Of a DNA stretch of 20,713 nucleotides, positions 15,658 through 20,713 are shown piece by piece. The translations under genes were made by a program, and so were the position numbers. The stretch comes from an uncultured Bacilli bacterium. GTDB taxonomy: Bacteria; Bacillota_I; Bacilli_A; RF39; UBA660. The stretch covers positions 1-20,713 of the forward strand of contig CAJTXV010000027.1 of the NCBI GenBank assembly GCA_910584255.1, in the 5' to 3' direction. The notes under the pieces were generated by a model. It was not told where the DNA came from. It saw nothing but the letters and a program-made list of their open reading frames with translations, and did not search any database. Each line of letters opens with the position of its first letter. Position 1 is the stretch's first letter.

Positions 15658-16803
15658 TTATCCATTCTTAATTTCATCAGTTCCATTGTATAGACATTCG
15701 ACTAAATAATTACTAAAAGGAGTAACATTAGCTTTTCCATCATCTTCTGCAATTTTATTTTTACTAAGGTACTCCTCATATATATTTCTGCTATCACTAT
15801 TATTAAAATCTGGCGAAGCATAATAAGTTTCTCTTTTAGCCCCAAACTGGTATCGCTCTGCTCTATATCCTAAAGCTAAAACTTCTTTTCCAAATATAGA
15901 ATTACTAACAGCTTCCTTATTATTATTTTTACACCAGTTACAATATTCATCATAATATTGTGATTTAGTTATAATTGTTTTTAAAGGCAATTCGCCACAA
16001 AATTCTTCCACATTGTTACATTCCTTAAAGTATCTTCTAGTTTCTTCTTCCACGATAGCTGGGATACTAAATCTTCCAGTTTCTAATACTTTGCTAAACG
16101 CTTGTATAGCCCTAGTTGTTATAATCTGCAAAGCCTTAGGCTTACACAACTCCTCTTCTATGCTAATATTTCTATTATTATTGCTGTCAATGAATGTAGC
16201 ATTAAATGGTATGACTACAAATCGATCTGTTATGAACAGACCTGTCTCTTTGAAGTCTATAACTTCATTTACTGAAAATAGCATTGTAGTCATAGGTGTT
16301 AACAATTCTCTATGATTACCTTTTATTCCTAATGATATAGGCTCCCCCGATATAATTCTAGTAATTAACGAAGTATCAATATACTTTGGTTGTTTTTGGT
16401 CCTCTGCTATATTAACAGTACACCCACTTAAAGCCTTAATAGTAGACTTGCTTCCTGCTTTACTTCCAGATAACTGCTCCAAATGTTCATGGGAACATTG
16501 CTTTGTTCCCAATATAGCCTCTAAAATTCTAAAAATGACAGATTTTCCGTTACGCCCTTTACCTTTAAATATAAAAGCCTTATTCAGTTTACAAGTCCTC
16601 GCTAGGCTATATCCAATAATTTCGTAAAGTAATGTCTCTATTTCCTTATTAGAGCAGGTTACACTGTCGAAGTAGTAATCAATGCACTTTAACTCTGGCG
16701 AATTAGTCGCTAGTACACTATAATCTTTATAATTTACTTTTGTTAATTCTGCGAGTATATTATCTATACTCACAGAATTAATGTTATTACTATTATTCTC
16801 CAT
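15658..16803 (-). CDS. D5-type SF3 replicative helicase (primase-associated, C-terminal part only)
   Basis: The protein is an SF3/D5 helicase like the C-terminal half of P4- and phage-type primase-helicases. It has Walker A GKGRNGKS at residues 81-88, a Walker B-like NIAEDQ strand, sensor motif TTMLFSVNEV, and arginine finger FITDRF. The usual N-terminal primase domain is absent, so priming must come from elsewhere. It probably unwinds the element's origin after excision. I place the start at ATG 16803 (381 residues) because GGAG sits nine bases upstream. An ATG at 16818 lacks a ribosome binding site. The start overlaps the preceding gene's stop by 11 bases, typical of translational coupling. 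Confidence 0.85.
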   Translation of the reverse strand: MENNSNNINSVSIDNILAELTKVNYKDYSVLATNSPELKCIDYYFDSVTCSNKEIETLLYEIIGYSLARTCKLNKAFIFKGKGRNGKSVIFRILEAILGTKQCSHEHLEQLSGSKAGSKSTIKALSGCTVNIAEDQKQPKYIDTSLITRIISGEPISLGIKGNHRELLTPMTTMLFSVNEVIDFKETGLFITDRFVVIPFNATFIDSNNNRNISIEEELCKPKALQIITTRAIQAFSKVLETGRFSIPAIVEEETRRYFKECNNVEEFCGELPLKTIITKSQYYDEYCNWCKNNNKEAVSNSIFGKEVLALGYRAERYQFGAKRETYYASPDFNNSDSRNIYEEYLSKNKIAEDDGKANVTPFSNYLVECLYNGTDEIKNG

Positions 16804-17140
16804 ATGCAGATTCTCCATTTACTAATTCATAAATATAATCACCAAATGCCATAAAATCTTTTCTTGTAAATATTAACTCTACAAGTGGACCACATATTTC
16901 AATAGTTTTATCATTATACCTAAAGGAATTATATTCAGTAGCAATAGAGACATAATGATAGATAGATGATAAAATGGATAAACTCCTTATTTCGTAAATA
17001 GATACTATTATACTATTTATATAATCATCTTCATTACATATCCTAATATAACCACCTTCTATTGCCTTATCTATATCAAGCACCGTTATTTCTCCAAATC
17101 TTTTTATTCTTTCTTTATTCATATTATTGCTGTTTTCCAT
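16793..17140 (-). CDS. Small element protein, third member of a paralogous trio
   Basis: A 115-residue protein of unknown function. The start at 17140 has AGGAGG eight bases upstream; the ATG at 17146 is too close to that site. Its second half (VSIYEIRSLSILSSIYHYV ... NDKTIEI ... VELIFTRKDFMAFGDYIYEL) shares the order of hydrophobic positions with the proteins encoded at 17124-17660 and 17663-18043: a helix with an [IL][SA] pair, an N-x-[IT] strand, a second strand, then F...I..Y. The similarity is weaker than between those two. It is part of the leftward replication operon. Confidence 0.7.
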   Translation of the reverse strand: MENSNNMNKERIKRFGEITVLDIDKAIEGGYIRICNEDDYINSIIVSIYEIRSLSILSSIYHYVSIATEYNSFRYNDKTIEICGPLVELIFTRKDFMAFGDYIYELVNGESAYGE

Positions 17141-17660
17141 TGTCATTTCCTCCTAAATTAGTTTTTTCTGTAATATCAATAACAGTGTCATATATTGTTT
17201 TATTTGTTTTTGTTTGTGTTTTACTTGTTGTAATAGTTTTTTCTAGTGTTTCACTAGGCTTATTGTTCTCTTGGTTGTTACTTGCACTTATTATGTTGTT
17301 AAAAATATTTTGAGTTACATTACTCTCATTCATTGTTTTACTCTCTCTTTCATCAATATATTTTAGTATCACGATAAACATCTCAGGGCGTAAAGCTACT
17401 TGTTTATCAACTTTTGTAATTATTATCCAATTTGGGTTTGTTTCAAATATTATATTACCCAAGTTTAATGTTGAACAATTTGGATAATTATCTCTAAAAA
17501 AACTAGCAATCTTTAACATTTCTTTTCTATTAAGAGTTACATCTACAAAATCTCCATATAGACTAGATATAGTTACTTCTTCTTTGTTTATAAAAGTTAA
17601 ATGGTTGATTAAATGTAATGTAATCTCTCCATCAACTTCAATTACATATGGCTCATTCAT
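17124..17660 (-). CDS. Small element protein with paralogous core and Thr/Asn/Lys-rich tail
   Basis: A 178-residue protein of unknown function. Residues 1-105 align without large gaps to the neighbour at 17663-18043. Shared features are a FIxKxxxVTIS strand, an x-x-E-[ML]-L-x-IA helix, the NLGN/DFGN turn, the WIIITKVD/LVIIWCND strand, and a closing ExFxxIxxYxxE helix. Residues 110-178 are a low-complexity, probably disordered Thr/Lys/Asn-rich tail. GAGGAG precedes the start, within the end of the upstream gene. Its position between excisionase and helicase suggests a replication or copy-control accessory, but nothing in the sequence proves this. Confidence 0.7.
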   Translation of the reverse strand: MNEPYVIEVDGEITLHLINHLTFINKEEVTISSLYGDFVDVTLNRKEMLKIASFFRDNYPNCSTLNLGNIIFETNPNWIIITKVDKQVALRPEMFIVILKYIDERESKTMNESNVTQNIFNNIISASNNQENNKPSETLEKTITTSKTQTKTNKTIYDTVIDITEKTNLGGNDNGKQQ

Positions 17661-17662
17661 AT

Positions 17663-18043
17663 TTATTTCTCCTCACTTTCTTTTAGATATTCAGCAATTA
17701 ATAAAAATGTCTCTTCATATATTGCTATATTATCATCATTACACCATATAATTACCAAATTATCATCTCTTACGATTACATGCTTATTACCGAAATCCCA
17801 CTCTCCACAACAGTTTTCTGCATATTCAGCAATGGCTAATAATTCTTGCTTACTAAATTCCATATTAATTGCTTCTAATCTGCATTTTGCTAGATTAAGA
17901 ATATGTGTACTATTTTCTGATATAGTTACCATTTCTAACTTTTTATCTATAAATACCGTTTGATACTTAAATGTTAAAATAGTTTTTTCATTAAGTTTAC
18001 ATATCGTGTAATGAGTTCTGTTTTTTAATTCCTTTTGTTCCAT
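17663..18043 (-). CDS. Small element protein, paralogous core
   Basis: A 126-residue protein of unknown function. The start is chosen at ATG 18043, nine bases after GAGAGG and immediately past the excisionase stop; an ATG at 18061 would overlap that gene. It consists almost only of the approximately 95-residue core shared with the next gene, including SKQELLAIAEYAENCC, WDFGNKHVIV, LVIIWCNDDNIAIYEETFLLI. There is no signal peptide or known motif. Tandem duplication within the operon is the simplest origin. Confidence 0.7.
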   Translation of the reverse strand: MEQKELKNRTHYTICKLNEKTILTFKYQTVFIDKKLEMVTISENSTHILNLAKCRLEAINMEFSKQELLAIAEYAENCCGEWDFGNKHVIVRDDNLVIIWCNDDNIAIYEETFLLIAEYLKESEEK

Positions 18044-18044
18044 T

Positions 18045-18239
18045 TTATCTTTCCTCTCCATTTATATTTGCATTTTGGTTTTCTTTCAACCACTTGTCTA
18101 TTTCACTTTTTTGAAACATTAGCTTAACTCCTATTCTATTAAATGGGATTTCTTTTTTTCTAACCAACTTCCTTATTAATGAAGTGCTGATATTCAAATA
18201 TCCTGACAACTGTATTACATCAAACATATTACTATTCAT
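18045..18239 (-). CDS. xis: AlpA/excisionase-type HTH protein
   Basis: The 64-residue protein is a winged helix of the excisionase/MerR-like HTH_17 class: FDVIQLSGYLNISTSLIRKL, then the wing KKEIPFNRIGVKLMFQKSEI ending in DKWL. Such proteins bend DNA at attachment sites for excision or act as activators (AlpA). Here it is the first effector gene of the leftward operon, with AAGGAG nine bases before the ATG. A 27-bp sequence lies between it and the upstream HTH gene and recurs inverted before the integrase gene, a plausible binding site for this protein. Confidence 0.85.
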   Translation of the reverse strand: MNSNMFDVIQLSGYLNISTSLIRKLVRKKEIPFNRIGVKLMFQKSEIDKWLKENQNANINGEER

Positions 18240-18265
18240 TATTTCTCACTCCTTTTTTTTATTAA

Positions 18266-18292
18266 TTGTCTTTAGCGGGATTAATTTTTTAT
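18266..18292. repeat. 27-bp perfect inverted repeat, left copy
   Basis: The sequence starting TTGTCTTTAGCGGGATTAAT is the exact reverse complement of 19123-19149. It lies between the Cro-like HTH stop and the excisionase ribosome binding site. The two copies bracket an 884-bp segment holding both XRE genes and the divergent promoters, and each copy is downstream of its XRE gene. Confidence 0.9.
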
Positions 18293-18504
18293 CATACTTT
18301 TTCAAGCCTATGGAATTGACAGATTAAATAAATAACATCATCTATACTCATATCTAAGAAACTTGATATAGAAGCCATTTCTTGCATATCTGGAAATTCT
18401 ATGTACTTTTCCCTCTTTAAAAGAGTCTCATTATCAAGATGCATTAATTCTGCTGCTGCTTCCACAGACCAACCTTTACTTATCCTTATTTCTTTCAAAC
18501 TCAT
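18292..18504 (-). CDS. Small Cro-like HTH regulator
   Basis: A 70-residue XRE-type HTH: IRISKGWSVEAAAELMHLDN, LLKREKYIEFPDMQEMASIS and a FLDMSIDDVIYL closing helix. There is no other domain. The ATG at 18504 has GGAAGGTG about 13 bases upstream, a loose spacing that suggests modest translation. It is the first gene of the leftward operon and is transcribed from a promoter overlapped by operator repeats. It faces the larger XRE repressor, so it probably plays the Cro-like side of a two-way switch. Confidence 0.75.
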   Translation of the reverse strand: MSLKEIRISKGWSVEAAAELMHLDNETLLKREKYIEFPDMQEMASISSFLDMSIDDVIYLICQFHRLEKV

Positions 18505-18566
18505 ATAGGGTTTTCTTCACCTTCCTTTTCTCATAATCAGCTACAATTTTGGCTGATATGTCTTTT

Positions 18567-18594
18567 ATTATACCGTATTTTATCGTACTGTCAA
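18567..18594 (-). promoter_or_regulatory. Leftward (lytic-side) promoter of the HTH/xis/replication operon
   Basis: On the minus strand TTGACA (18589-18594) and TATAAT (18567-18572) are both perfect consensus with a 16-base spacer. An operator repeat (core 18575-18583) lies inside the spacer, so a bound repressor would block it. Confidence 0.8.
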
Positions 18595-18691
18595 TACTTT
18601 TTACGTATTTTATTATACTTTTATTTATTTTTACATATTTTATAATATTTTTTGGCTCTTGTGTGTTGTATTTTACTATATTTTATGGTAT
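18571..18691. promoter_or_regulatory. Phased operator array between the divergent regulators
   Basis: A nine-base core, GTATTTTAT (or ATATTTTAT/GTATTTTAC), recurs at 18575, 18605, 18635, 18668 and 18678. The first two lie in imperfect palindromes of the form TACGTATTTTATTATAC. The first three are exactly 30 bases apart and the last two 10 apart, so most fall on one helix face. Copy 1 overlaps the leftward promoter and copies 4-5 the rightward one, as expected for cooperative binding by the XRE repressor. The AT-rich context makes the weakest copies uncertain. Confidence 0.65.
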
Positions 18692-18694
18692 TAT
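18666..18694 (+). promoter_or_regulatory. Rightward promoter of the XRE repressor
   Basis: TTGTAT (18666-18671) and TATTAT (18689-18694) have a 17-base spacer and precede GGAGG and the ATG at 18715. Two operator cores overlap it, which suggests autoregulation. Confidence 0.6.
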
Positions 18695-18714
18695 TATGAC
18701 GTTGGAGGTGTATT

Positions 18715-19074
18715 ATGATAAATAAAAAACGTGAAGTATTTAGTAATAATCTTAGATACTATAGAACAATAAAAGGAATGACTACCAAAGAACTAGGAAA
18801 GGTATCTGGAATTGCTTACACTACTCTAAGAGATTATGAAAGAGGTATTTGCTATGCTAAAATTGACAAAATAAAAATACTTGCAGAAAAATTAGGGATA
18901 TCACCATTAATGCTTACTGAAGAACACGATGTAAGCAAAATTATGGGTATAGTAGACAGTTCGGAAGATAATAAAATAATGTTAGATATTATGACTAGAT
19001 TATCAAAATTAAGTTTAGAAGGTAAAAAATATATTTTAAATACAATTGATATGGTTGATAATTTGAAGCAATAA
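18715..19074 (+). CDS. XRE-family repressor of the element (CI/Stl-like role)
   Basis: A 119-residue protein with an N-terminal HTH (NNLRYYRTIKGMTTKELGKV, SGIAYTTLRDYERGI, KIKILAEKLGISPLMLTEE; residues about 10-70). A short C-terminal helical part follows that may dimerise or sense a signal. No LexA-type autopeptidase is present, so induction would need an antirepressor or another route, as in PICI Stl proteins. GGAGG lies six bases before the ATG. It diverges from the leftward operon across an operator array, the classical maintenance-repressor position. Confidence 0.82.
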   Translation: MINKKREVFSNNLRYYRTIKGMTTKELGKVSGIAYTTLRDYERGICYAKIDKIKILAEKLGISPLMLTEEHDVSKIMGIVDSSEDNKIMLDIMTRLSKLSLEGKKYILNTIDMVDNLKQ

Positions 19075-19122
19075 AAAAGACTAGTGCTACCAACACTAGC
19101 CAAACGCTATAAAGCGTACAGA

Positions 19123-19149
19123 ATAAAAAATTAATCCCGCTAAAGACAA
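19123..19149. repeat. 27-bp perfect inverted repeat, right copy
   Basis: This is the exact reverse complement of 18266-18292. It lies between the repressor stop and the integrase gene. Flanking bases GTACAGAA...TTCTGTAC (19116-19123 and 19157-19164) can pair around it, helped by the A and T runs, putting CCCGCTAAAGACA in a loop. Two further small hairpins (CTAGTG/CACTAG and ACGCT/AGCGT) precede it and may terminate the repressor transcript. Confidence 0.9.
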
Positions 19150-19214
19150 CTTTTTTTCTGTACTCCTATTATAGCATTAATTTAAAAATTATAAAAGATA
19201 GGAGAATAAATTAA

Positions 19215-20447
19215 ATGATAAAATGGAACGATTATGATAAAACAGACCATGAGTACATTTATAAACATAAAACAAATGGTACTTATGCTGTAATATTAAA
19301 TTTATATGATAAAATATATAATAAAAGATTAAAGAAAAGAAAAGTCAATTTAAAAACAATTAAGGAAGCCCAAAACTTTATTGCAGAAGAACGAGTGAAG
19401 TTTCAGCAGCAGGATAGTCAACCTAAGAAAAGTGGACTATTTAAAGATGTTTTTGCTTCATATATTAAAGAATGTGAACTTCAACAAAGAATAGGCAAAT
19501 TAGCCGAATCTACTGTTGAAGGTAAAAAAACAATTTTTAAAAATCAAATACTACCAAAACTGGGGAATGTTAAAATTTCAGAAATTACAGAAGAACATAT
19601 TTATAAATTCCATGATGATCTTAAGTCTATGGCTTGTGTAAGGGAAAAGAATAAAAACTTAAGTAATCAAACTCTTATTAAAGTTCATAAACAATTATCT
19701 GCTTTTCTTAATTATTGTGTAAAAAAGAAGTTAATTACACATAATCCTGCTGGAGTTGTTGGTAATTATAAGAAAATTAAGAAAAAGCCAGAATTTCTTA
19801 CTTATAATGAGGCTATGAAGTTATTATCTGTTGTTGATAATATTAGAGATTTATTTATAATTCAATTACTATTCTTTACAGGTTTAAGAATTAGTGAATT
19901 ACTGGGACTTTCTATAGATAGTATAATCACTACAGAAAAAGGAACATCTTTAAATATTACTGAAACATATTATAATGGTAAAATTAGACCATTTGCTAAA
20001 ACGGATGAGTCAATGGATGACTTATATCTTGATGATAAAACCGTTGAAATGTATAAAACTTTTCTTGAATATAGGAAAGCTCATAATATCACTAGTAGAT
20101 ACCTATTTGCTAATAATAGAGGTAAATGTGAAGTAATCGGCAGTAGGGCTATTCAAGATATGGTTAAAAAGTATGTAAAACGGGCTGGAATTGAGAAGAA
20201 CATTACACCACATAAATTCAGACATAGCCACGCAGCGTTACTAATCTATATGGGTAAAACTTTAGAAGATATTAAAACTAGACTACGACACAGCGATATT
20301 AGAACTACTAGTAATGAATATGGGCATATGTATGAAGAAAGAAAGATAAATCTTGCTAATGAATTGACTAGTTTACGAACTCAACTTGAAGAAAAGCAAG
20401 AGAAAAATGGGACACCTACTGGGACACCCACCGACAAAATGGTATAA
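19215..20447 (+). CDS. int: Tyrosine integrase of the element
   Basis: A 410-residue site-specific recombinase with an N-terminal arm-binding domain (residues about 1-60), a core-binding SAM-like domain (about 75-185, ending HNPAG) and a catalytic domain. R225 (TGLRISELLGL), H333-x-x-R336 (PHKFRHSH), H359 (RLRHSD) and nucleophile Y369 (NEYGHMY) complete the active site. AGGAG precedes the ATG. It should join the element's att site to the loop C segment of a 5S rRNA gene. Its 3' end (GTPTGTPT codons) contains the right arm-type repeats, so coding and binding-site sequence overlap. It is transcribed towards the right end and converges on the leftward rRNA transcript. Confidence 0.97.
   Translation: MIKWNDYDKTDHEYIYKHKTNGTYAVILNLYDKIYNKRLKKRKVNLKTIKEAQNFIAEERVKFQQQDSQPKKSGLFKDVFASYIKECELQQRIGKLAESTVEGKKTIFKNQILPKLGNVKISEITEEHIYKFHDDLKSMACVREKNKNLSNQTLIKVHKQLSAFLNYCVKKKLITHNPAGVVGNYKKIKKKPEFLTYNEAMKLLSVVDNIRDLFIIQLLFFTGLRISELLGLSIDSIITTEKGTSLNITETYYNGKIRPFAKTDESMDDLYLDDKTVEMYKTFLEYRKAHNITSRYLFANNRGKCEVIGSRAIQDMVKKYVKRAGIEKNITPHKFRHSHAALLIYMGKTLEDIKTRLRHSDIRTTSNEYGHMYEERKINLANELTSLRTQLEEKQEKNGTPTGTPTDKMV
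20408..20430. other. Right arm-type integrase binding repeats, inside the int coding sequence
   Basis: TGGGACACCTA (20408-20418) and TGGGACACCCA (20420-20430) repeat at 12-bp spacing. They have the same motif, spacing and orientation as 9434-9456 at the left end. They encode the GTPTGTPT near the integrase C-terminus. Confidence 0.7.
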
Positions 20448-20483
20448 AAAAAGGACTAAATTTTTGAAGATTTAGTCTTTTTT
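20448..20483. terminator. Bidirectional terminator between int and the element 5S gene
   Basis: Stem GACTAAAT/ATTTAGTC (20454-20461 and 20470-20477) has T6 on the plus side and T5 on the minus side. It ends int rightward and the rRNA/5S transcript leftward, so rRNA transcription does not run into the element. Confidence 0.85.
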
Positions 20484-20496
20484 ATGCAAAAAAAAA

Positions 20497-20602
20497 TAGT
20501 TGCATTTTCCTATCTTCGCATACACTATTTTCGGCGTTCTAGTGCTTAACTTCCAAGTTCGGGATGGGGTTGGGTGTGTCCACTAGGCTATCAACACAAC
20601 TA
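20497..20602 (-). rRNA. rrf: Complete 5S rRNA gene carried by the integrative element
   Basis: A 106-nt 5S rRNA on the minus strand. It contains the conserved blocks GATAGCC, CCCCATCCCGAAC, GGAAGTTAAGC and TATGCGAAGATAGG. Helix I is UAGUUGUG with UGCAACUA, helix II CUAGUG with CACUAG plus the bulged A, and helix III CCAA with UUGG. In each helix the bases differ from the split host 5S but pairing is kept, the mark of a functional RNA. Helix IV is short, as in the host 5S. It lies inside the element's right end, in the orientation of the host rRNA operon and about 56 bases after the host 5S 5' fragment, with its own terminator. The order implies read-through from the rRNA promoter followed by processing. 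Confidence 0.88.
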
Positions 20603-20658
20603 AAATTTTAACTATTTCTGTAACTCTAACTTTTATGGCTTACATCTATTGACATCTC

Positions 20659-20670
20659 TGTTCGAGATGG
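20659..20670. other. attR core in the split 5S gene
   Basis: TGTTCGAGATGG is the partner of the core repeat at 9315-9326 with one mismatch. To its right the sequence is 5S; to its left it is element. Confidence 0.75.
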
Positions 20671-20704
20671 GAACAGGTGTACCACCTTCGCTATCGTCAC
20701 CAAG
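20659..20704 (-). rRNA. rrf: Host 5S rRNA, 5' part (separated by integration)
   Basis: From 20704 leftward the minus strand reads CTTGGTGACGATAGCGAAGG, then GGTACACCTGTTCCCATCTCGAAC, the 5' forty percent of a canonical 5S rRNA. It ends at the att core. It pairs in all three helices with the fragment at 9257-9320. It remains attached to the rRNA operon, whose 23S gene should lie beyond the window on the right. Confidence 0.87.
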
Positions 20705-20713
20705 AAAATTATA

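Larger units (their letters stand above)
9315..20664. mobile_element. Integrative element (~11.35 kb) inserted in a 5S rRNA gene, satellite/PICI-like layout
   Basis: The boundaries come from the two halves of one 5S gene, the 12-bp core direct repeats, and paired arm-type repeats just inside each end. The right end carries the tyrosine integrase, a divergent repressor/Cro-type switch, an AlpA-like excisionase and a D5-type replicative helicase. This order matches Gram-positive phage-inducible chromosomal islands and related integrative elements. The left half carries regulators, cell-envelope proteins and an SSB/beta-CASP/ClpP operon. No relaxase, terminase small subunit, capsid or portal gene is present, so the route of transfer is unknown. 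It also carries its own complete 5S rRNA gene at the right end. An IS256-family element has inserted at 13795-15195. Confidence 0.85.

Noticed and set aside
15658..16818. Helicase start at ATG 16818
   Set aside because: It has no ribosome binding site, whereas the ATG at 16803 has GGAG nine bases upstream.
18575..18686. Operator repeats as a CRISPR-like array
   Set aside because: The repeated core is nine bases, degenerate and AT-rich, and it overlaps promoters; regulator binding explains it better.
20497..20704. Two ordinary tandem host 5S genes at the right end
   Set aside because: The copy at 20659-20704 stops at mid-5S, and its missing part is found, with perfect helix pairing, 11 kb away at 9257-9320. 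The complete copy therefore lies inside the element.
1..20713. tRNA genes near the rRNA locus
   Set aside because: I saw no cloverleaf with a TTCGANTC arm and CCA end on either strand; the GTTCGRGATGG stretches are 5S loop sequence.

Overview
The window comes from a low-GC, AT-rich bacterium of the Bacillota. SecA with a C-terminal zinc-binding tail, an ntdP-type DUF402 phosphatase and strong GGAGG-type ribosome binding sites all fit. Both 5S rRNAs that can be read or reconstructed are short (104 and 106 nt) with a trimmed helix IV, as in Mollicutes and their Erysipelotrichia-like relatives. That placement is inference.

Layout. (1) 1-2130 holds remnants of an older mobile element, all on the minus strand. 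They are an integrase arm-domain fragment, a chimeric ORF (integrase core-binding domain joined to a CPFC-containing ATPase-like tail) and a KilA-N gene broken by a one-base frameshift. (2) 2232-9136 is host chromosome, all minus strand: secA, ntdP-like DUF402, an HD-domain phosphohydrolase and two long unrecognised genes, with promoters and terminators between units. (3) 9257-20704 is a host 5S rRNA gene split in two by an approximately 11.35-kb integrative element. The 3' half lies at 9257-9320 and the 5' half at 20659-20704. Joined, they give a 104-nt 5S with a fully paired 10-bp helix I.

The element (about 9315-20664) has satellite-like (PICI-like) architecture. At the right end is a tyrosine integrase, then an XRE repressor divergent from a leftward operon of a Cro-like HTH, an AlpA/excisionase-type HTH, three small paralogous proteins and a D5-type SF3 replicative helicase. 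The left half carries an XRE regulator with a palindromic operator, a promoter feeding a compact three-hairpin RNA, a lipoprotein, a membrane-anchored protein, and a tight operon of SSB-like OB protein, RNase J-like beta-CASP metallohydrolase and ClpP-like protease. An intact IS256-family copy with an 8-bp target duplication has landed between the two halves. No relaxase, terminase, capsid or portal gene is visible.

The most striking point is that the element carries a complete, divergent 5S rRNA gene (20497-20602). It lies just inside the right end, in the same orientation as the host 5S it disrupts and directly downstream of the surviving 5' half. Helices I, II and III keep their pairing despite different sequence. 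The element therefore appears to destroy the host 5S copy and supply a substitute transcribed from the same rRNA operon. Paired 11-bp arm-type repeats with 12-bp spacing lie inside both ends and support the boundaries. The regulatory switch has helically phased operator repeats and is enclosed by a perfect 27-bp inverted repeat.
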